DNA from: an uncultured Clostridia bacterium
Lineage (GTDB): Bacteria > Bacillota > Clostridia > Peptostreptococcales > Anaerovoracaceae
Direction of reading: 5' to 3'
Length of the DNA stretch: 37,111 nucleotides
NCBI GenBank assembly: GCA_934255135.1
Contig: CAKQMV010000016.1
Span: 1-37,111, forward strand
This document shows, piece by piece, positions 33,543-37,111 of this stretch (positions are counted from its first letter, which is position 1; the number at the start of each line of letters is the position of its first letter). Made by a program: the position numbers and the translations under genes. The notes below the pieces were generated by a model. The model worked only from the letters and a program-made list of their open reading frames with translations. It was not told the origin of the DNA and did not search any database.

Positions 33543-34625
33543 TTACTTCGCAGCCTCGTACTTCTTAAGGAACTCTACAAGTGCCTCAACACCCTCCTGT
33601 GGCATTGCATTGTAGATTGAAGCTCTGAGTCCGCCAACACTTCTGTGGCCCTTGAGGTTGTCGAAACCTGAAGCCTTAGTAGCCTTAACAACCTCTGCAT
33701 CCTCTTCCTCTGAACCAGTTGTGAATGTGCAGTTCATAAGTGATCTGTCTGCAGGCTCAACGTTGCCCTTGAAAAGTTCGCTCTGGTCAAGGAAATCATA
33801 GAATACCTTAGCCTTAGCCTCGTTTCTCTTCTGAACAGCCTCAAGTCCACCCTGTGCAAGGAGGTACTTGAATACCTTACCGCAGCAGTAGATAGCCCAA
33901 GTGTTAGGAGTGTTGTACATTGAATCCTTGTCAGCGTGAGTCTTGTAGCTGAGGTAAGTTGGGCAGAACTCAGGAACATCTCCGATGAGATCCTCTCTGA
34001 TGATAACAACTGCCATACCTGCAGGGCCTACGTTCTTCTGAACACCAGCCCAGATAACACCGTAATCCTCTACATTGCAAGGCTTTGAGAGGAACATTGA
34101 TGACTGGTCTGAGATAAGGATCTTGCCCTTAGTGTTAGGAAGCTTGTTGAAAGTAGTTCCGTTGATAGTCTCGTTCTCACAGATGTAAACGTAATCAGCA
34201 TTCTCAGGAATGTCAAGATCACTGCAATCTGGAATGTATGAGAAGTTCTTGTCAGCTGAAGAAGCAACAACCTTAACCTCGCCGTACTTCTTAGCCTCTG
34301 CGATAGCCTTCTTTGACCAAGTACCAGTCTCAACGTAGCATCCTACGCCATCCTTAAGAAGGTTGAGTGGAACCATAGCAAACTGAGTAGTACCACCACC
34401 CTGAACAAAAAGAACCTTGTAGTTCTCAGGAATTCCCATAAGCTTACGAAGGTCAGCAACAGCCTCCTCGTAAATCTGGATGAAAGCCTTTGATCTGTGG
34501 CTCATCTCCATAACTGACATTCCAGTTCCTCTGTAGTTAAGAACCTCTGCTGCAATCTCCTCAAGAACTGGTTCAGGCATCATAGCAGGACCTGCTGAAA
34601 AGTTAAACACTCTATCGTATTTCAT
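33543..34625 (-). CDS. serC: Phosphoserine aminotransferase
   Basis: PLP transaminase making phosphoserine from 3-phosphohydroxypyruvate for serine synthesis. 360 aa. NFSAGPAMMPEPVLEE opens the family, VQGGGTTQFAMVP binds the phosphate, and the PLP lysine is in IWAGVQKNVGPAGMAV. The C-terminal GHRSVGGLRASIYNAMP is conserved. AAAGGAGG precedes ATG 34625. No serA or serB is adjacent. Product serine would feed cysE nearby, though the genes are separate units. Confidence 0.96.
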   Translation of the reverse strand: MKYDRVFNFSAGPAMMPEPVLEEIAAEVLNYRGTGMSVMEMSHRSKAFIQIYEEAVADLRKLMGIPENYKVLFVQGGGTTQFAMVPLNLLKDGVGCYVETGTWSKKAIAEAKKYGEVKVVASSADKNFSYIPDCSDLDIPENADYVYICENETINGTTFNKLPNTKGKILISDQSSMFLSKPCNVEDYGVIWAGVQKNVGPAGMAVVIIREDLIGDVPEFCPTYLSYKTHADKDSMYNTPNTWAIYCCGKVFKYLLAQGGLEAVQKRNEAKAKVFYDFLDQSELFKGNVEPADRSLMNCTFTTGSEEEDAEVVKATKASGFDNLKGHRSVGGLRASIYNAMPQEGVEALVEFLKKYEAAK

Positions 34626-34774
34626 TTAAAGTTTCCTCCTTTGGATAATCAACACTATCCATATATTTCGCACAATTGCAAACTAATCTTATCACAGCCC
34701 ACTAATAATGTCGACACATCTTCCACGGAGACCGTGTCCAATTCTTGTTCTTTATAGCTTCTGGTGGCGGCTAT

Positions 34775-34835
34775 TCTGTTTACGCCGGCGCCCTTTCTGT
34801 TTACGTTGGCGCCCTTTCTGCTTACGCCGGCGCCA
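34775..34835. repeat. Three 21-bp tandem repeats with GGCGCC palindromes
   Basis: Units start at 34775, 34796 and 34817, each TCTGTTTACG followed by (CC or TT)GGCGCCCTT, in an otherwise AT-rich intergenic region upstream of serC. The third copy is slightly shorter. The repeat is open in one frame, but the product has no other support. Confidence 0.75.
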
Positions 34836-34869
34836 AGTCTGGTGTCGCAGTTGAGACGCAATCTTAATT

Positions 34870-36084
34870 TCAGCTTTCACGTCTCAGAAATCTGAGATTC
34901 GAAATGTCTTTTCGCATTCGTGTCTCAAACTCTGCAGTAAGCTCCGAGATAACCTTGTTCTTACCACCCCTTGCGTTAGGCATGCTTTCGATATCCTCAT
35001 AGCCCTCAACAGGATTATCAAGAGAGGAATTAATTATTTCCTCTCTTAAAGGGATTACATCCGGTACCGGCGAAGATAAAGAGAATTTCACATCATCAGC
35101 ATTATATGTATCATACTTTTGATTTGTATAATCATAAATCTTGACACCGTTTACTAGACTAGGTATAGTTATGTCAAACGGAATGCTCACAAATTGGGAG
35201 GTTTTATATTGCCTGCCAATCGAGCTTCCGTTTTTTATTGGTAAAATTTCCGTATCTACAATATATAGAGTATCTGAGTTTACCTTTTCTCTTGCAACTA
35301 TTCTAACCCTATATGATTCACCATTCATATAAATCGGTGCTATAAAGTGATGAAAACCTTTTATTTGCTTATTAGTATTCTTAGCTTTTTCATTATTCTT
35401 TGTCTCAATATATACCGCATTTTCAAATAACTCGGGCAGTTTTGTAGCAGCGTTCAAATTATTGATATACTTTACAAAATTATATTTTGGATTTTTACCA
35501 TTAGGGTTTAATATCTTCCCAATGGTTTCTCCTGTTATATCTGCCTTGTATCCAGTGGCTCTGTTCTCATATGTCCCTCTGTGAAGTTCACGAGCTTTAT
35601 TCCTTAATGCTTCCAAACTCTTATAGTCACTTTTTTTAACTTTAATATAAGAGTTATTCTCAATAAAAGGAATTCTTGTATTAATAGATATGTTCTTATT
35701 TTTTAATGAAAATCTTGCGGTGTTATCTTCTATCCCAAGCATCGCATCTGCTCTCGCATTCTCTGCCTGTTTAACAGCATTAAGCAGAAGGCTTTCGGCT
35801 TCCTTTAGTAAGTCGAGCTGTGACAGGGTAGCTTCGTTGTACTCACTTCTGAAGCCGCCAAAGTCAGCAAACATCTGTCTGATTTTTCTGATGATATCTC
35901 TAACGGAATCAAGAATTGCTCTTGCAATGCTTGGATGCTCTTCAGCGAGATTCTGTACGAATTCCTCATCATGCAGAACTTCGGCCATCTGATCAGCTAT
36001 AATCTCGCTCAATGCACCCTCTTCAGCAAGCTTTTTTCCTAATTCTGTGATACTGTTGGTTTGCAGAAAAACAGCTCATCTTGG
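34870..36084 (-). pseudogene. C-terminal remnant of a phage/ICE-type large polyvalent protein
   Basis: The frame is open from about 36084 to the stop at 34870, but no ATG with a ribosome binding site begins it; the nearest start is a TTG at 36012, giving 380 aa. The N-terminal part (ADQMAEVLHDEEFVQNL and SVRDIIRKIRQMFADF) resembles helical linkers of giant multi-domain proteins of Firmicutes phages and conjugative elements. The middle (GETIGKIL through NAVYIETKNN, HHFIAPIYMNGESYRVRIV) looks like a Barnase-EndoU-RelE-like nuclease domain of those proteins. The C-terminus carries the tail IPLREEIIN, SLDNPVEGYED and PNARGGKNK. A second degraded copy of that tail lies upstream. I read it as a decaying fragment; domain naming is from memory. 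Confidence 0.6.
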
Positions 36085-36105
36085 ATTTTAAAATTATTCA
36101 ATTTG

Positions 36106-36720
36106 TTATTGCAATTTGCGCTCTGCAGTAAGCTCCGAGATAGCCTTGTTCTTACCGCCTCTCGCATTAGGCGTACTATCAACATCCTCATATTCCTCTA
36201 CAGGATTATCAAGTGAGAAATTAATTATTTCCTCTCTTGATGGGATTACTTCTGATAGTGGTGGGAGTGGTTCTAACATATCATCCCTAAACTGCTGCGG
36301 AATATACTTAGCTAACTCGTTGTCGTTGACAAGACCAAGCAACCTTGATAGACTGATCTCATCAATCGAGGTAGCTACGCCCTGTAAATCAGGAGACTGA
36401 TTTGCCAGCGTAACTTTGACCCTCGATTTTTTATTGCACTCGTTGTCATCGCAACATGGATTTTTGCATTTACATGACCTGCACTATAGTTTTCTATGTA
36501 ATAATCCTCGTCATGCTTTTCAATAAGTTCTGCATTTGCAATGACTGTATCAAGGTTAGACATTAGATTTACCAAATTAATATATCTATCTTCTCCAGGA
36601 ATATCATGTTGTTTATTTCCACTTTCTTTTAACCCTCTTGTAGTAAACTCAAACTCAAAATCAATATCTTTATTTGCATACTTTCTAAGAACTCCTAATT
36701 TTTTGGTTCATCACGGATTT
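36106..36720 (-). pseudogene. Second degraded polyvalent-protein fragment, frameshifted
   Basis: Two frames read in succession. Upstream, from about 36710 to 36375: FEFTTRGLKESGNKQ, RYINLVNLMSNLDTVIANAELIEKH, resembling domains attached to large polyvalent proteins. After an A6 run at about 36430 the other frame continues VKVTLANQSPDLQG to LGLVNDNELAKYIPQQF and then the tail VIPSREEIIN, SLDNPVEEYED, PNARGGKNKAISELTAE. That tail is nearly the same as the C-terminus of the remnant at 34870. One base lost near the A-run would explain the break. No start codon context supports separate genes. Confidence 0.6.
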
Positions 36721-36782
36721 CTCGGAGATTGATGGTGGGAGATTACCGGTGGAGAGATTTATGGTATAGTGCTTTTGTGATT

Positions 36783-37025
36783 CTCTATACCAAGTGGTAT
36801 AGAGGGCAGCGGTTTTTACTTTCTCTATACCGAGCGGTATAGAGCTTTGGTGTTTTGGGAATTCTCTATACCAATAGTAAGGGCTTTTTTAAGGTTTTGT
36901 TTCAAGTATAATAACGTTTTGCTGAATTCTATAGCATTATCAAGCTGTTTTGGTATAGAGGATGATGCCTTTTGTGGTTCTCTATACCTTCTATAGACAA
37001 ATGACGTTAACAAGTGGGTATAGAG
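36783..37025. repeat. Array B: inverted, diverged copy of array A
   Basis: Full palindromes at 36783-36804 and 36823-36844 (40-bp period, 18-base gap), then a split unit whose arms (36864-36872 and 36952-36960) enclose a 79-bp core, then decayed units at 36980-36998 and 37004-37025. Read on the minus strand it matches array A in order: core first 35 bases with three mismatches, the same ACTATT end, and gaps such as AAAGTAAAAACCGCTGCC against AAAATAAAAACCATTGCC. The match reaches the IS junction at 37037. Confidence 0.88.
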
Positions 37026-37036
37026 AAAAATGAAAA

Positions 37037-37111
37037 TGAGGTGACCCCCTAAAAGTAGAGTGTCAAAACTCACTTTTCCTGATTGTAGAATTCCTCAGGG
37101 GTCATGTAGTT
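37037..37111 (-). mobile_element. Right end of an IS3-family-like element, inverted copy
   Basis: The exact reverse complement of bases 1-75: TGAGGTGACCCC terminal repeat, then the last 13 codons of the putative transposase on the minus strand. It interrupts the palindrome array. The flanking bases at the two window ends differ, so these are two insertion events or two joined contig paths, not one element. Confidence 0.75.

Noticed and set aside
34655..34861. 68-residue open frame upstream of serC
   Set aside because: It consists largely of translated 21-bp repeats, overlaps the serC promoter region and has no ribosome binding site.
36825..37073. 82-residue open frame across array B
   Set aside because: It starts inside the IS end and reads through palindromes whose 40-bp period is not codon-based. 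The equivalent frame in array A is interrupted by stops.

Overview
The window looks like a chromosomal contig from an anaerobic, low-GC Gram-positive bacterium of the class Clostridia. The evidence is the single-chain glycyl-tRNA synthetase beside pyruvate phosphate dikinase, a class 1B dihydroorotate dehydrogenase with its PyrK partner, butyrate kinase, an Rrf2-IscS-IscU cluster, consensus SigA-type promoters and strong AAGGAGG ribosome binding sites. I cannot name a genus. The contig is bounded by the same 75-bp end of an IS3-family-like insertion sequence in inverted orientation (1-75 and 37037-37111), which is probably why it stops there.

Layout. 76-276: 3' fragment of a putative PD-(D/E)XK nuclease-like gene, cut by the IS. 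285-8958 (minus): a housekeeping run yqeY, phoH, ybeY, era, recO, a DUF4342 protein, glyS, ppdK. 9035-15182 (minus): an accessory block with an AbiEi/AbiEii toxin-antitoxin pair (toxin frameshifted), galE and a large secreted surface protein. The surface protein has a cyclic-di-GMP-I riboswitch and a G8 tract inside a candidate promoter. 15582-18303 (minus): rpsU, nnr and a cell-wall amidase. 18370-19838: an intact nuclease-like gene with an upstream array of 22-bp palindromes at exact 40-bp spacing. 19893-25982 (minus): RDD membrane protein and pyrC-pyrK-pyrD-pyrF-pyrE-pyrB. PyrB carries a C-terminal PyrI zinc domain. 26636-29192 (minus): cold shock protein, iscU, iscS, Rrf2 regulator. 29374-30039 (plus): cysE. 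30108-31547: a second palindrome array (42-bp period) and a second intact nuclease-like gene. 31750-34625: an unknown small protein, butyrate kinase and serC. 34870-36720: decayed pieces of a phage/ICE-type polyvalent protein. 36783-37025: a diverged inverted copy of the first palindrome array, stopped by the IS.

The housekeeping blocks follow expected logic: UMP synthesis, Fe-S cluster assembly with cysteine supply, ribosome and RNA quality control. The most unusual feature is the repeated pairing of a nuclease-like protein family with upstream arrays of regularly spaced palindromes. There are two complete and different pairs. A third array and a third gene fragment lie at the IS-truncated contig ends. 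I know of no named system with this layout. The second main result is the layered control of the surface protein: a possible phase-variable promoter followed by a c-di-GMP riboswitch and terminator.
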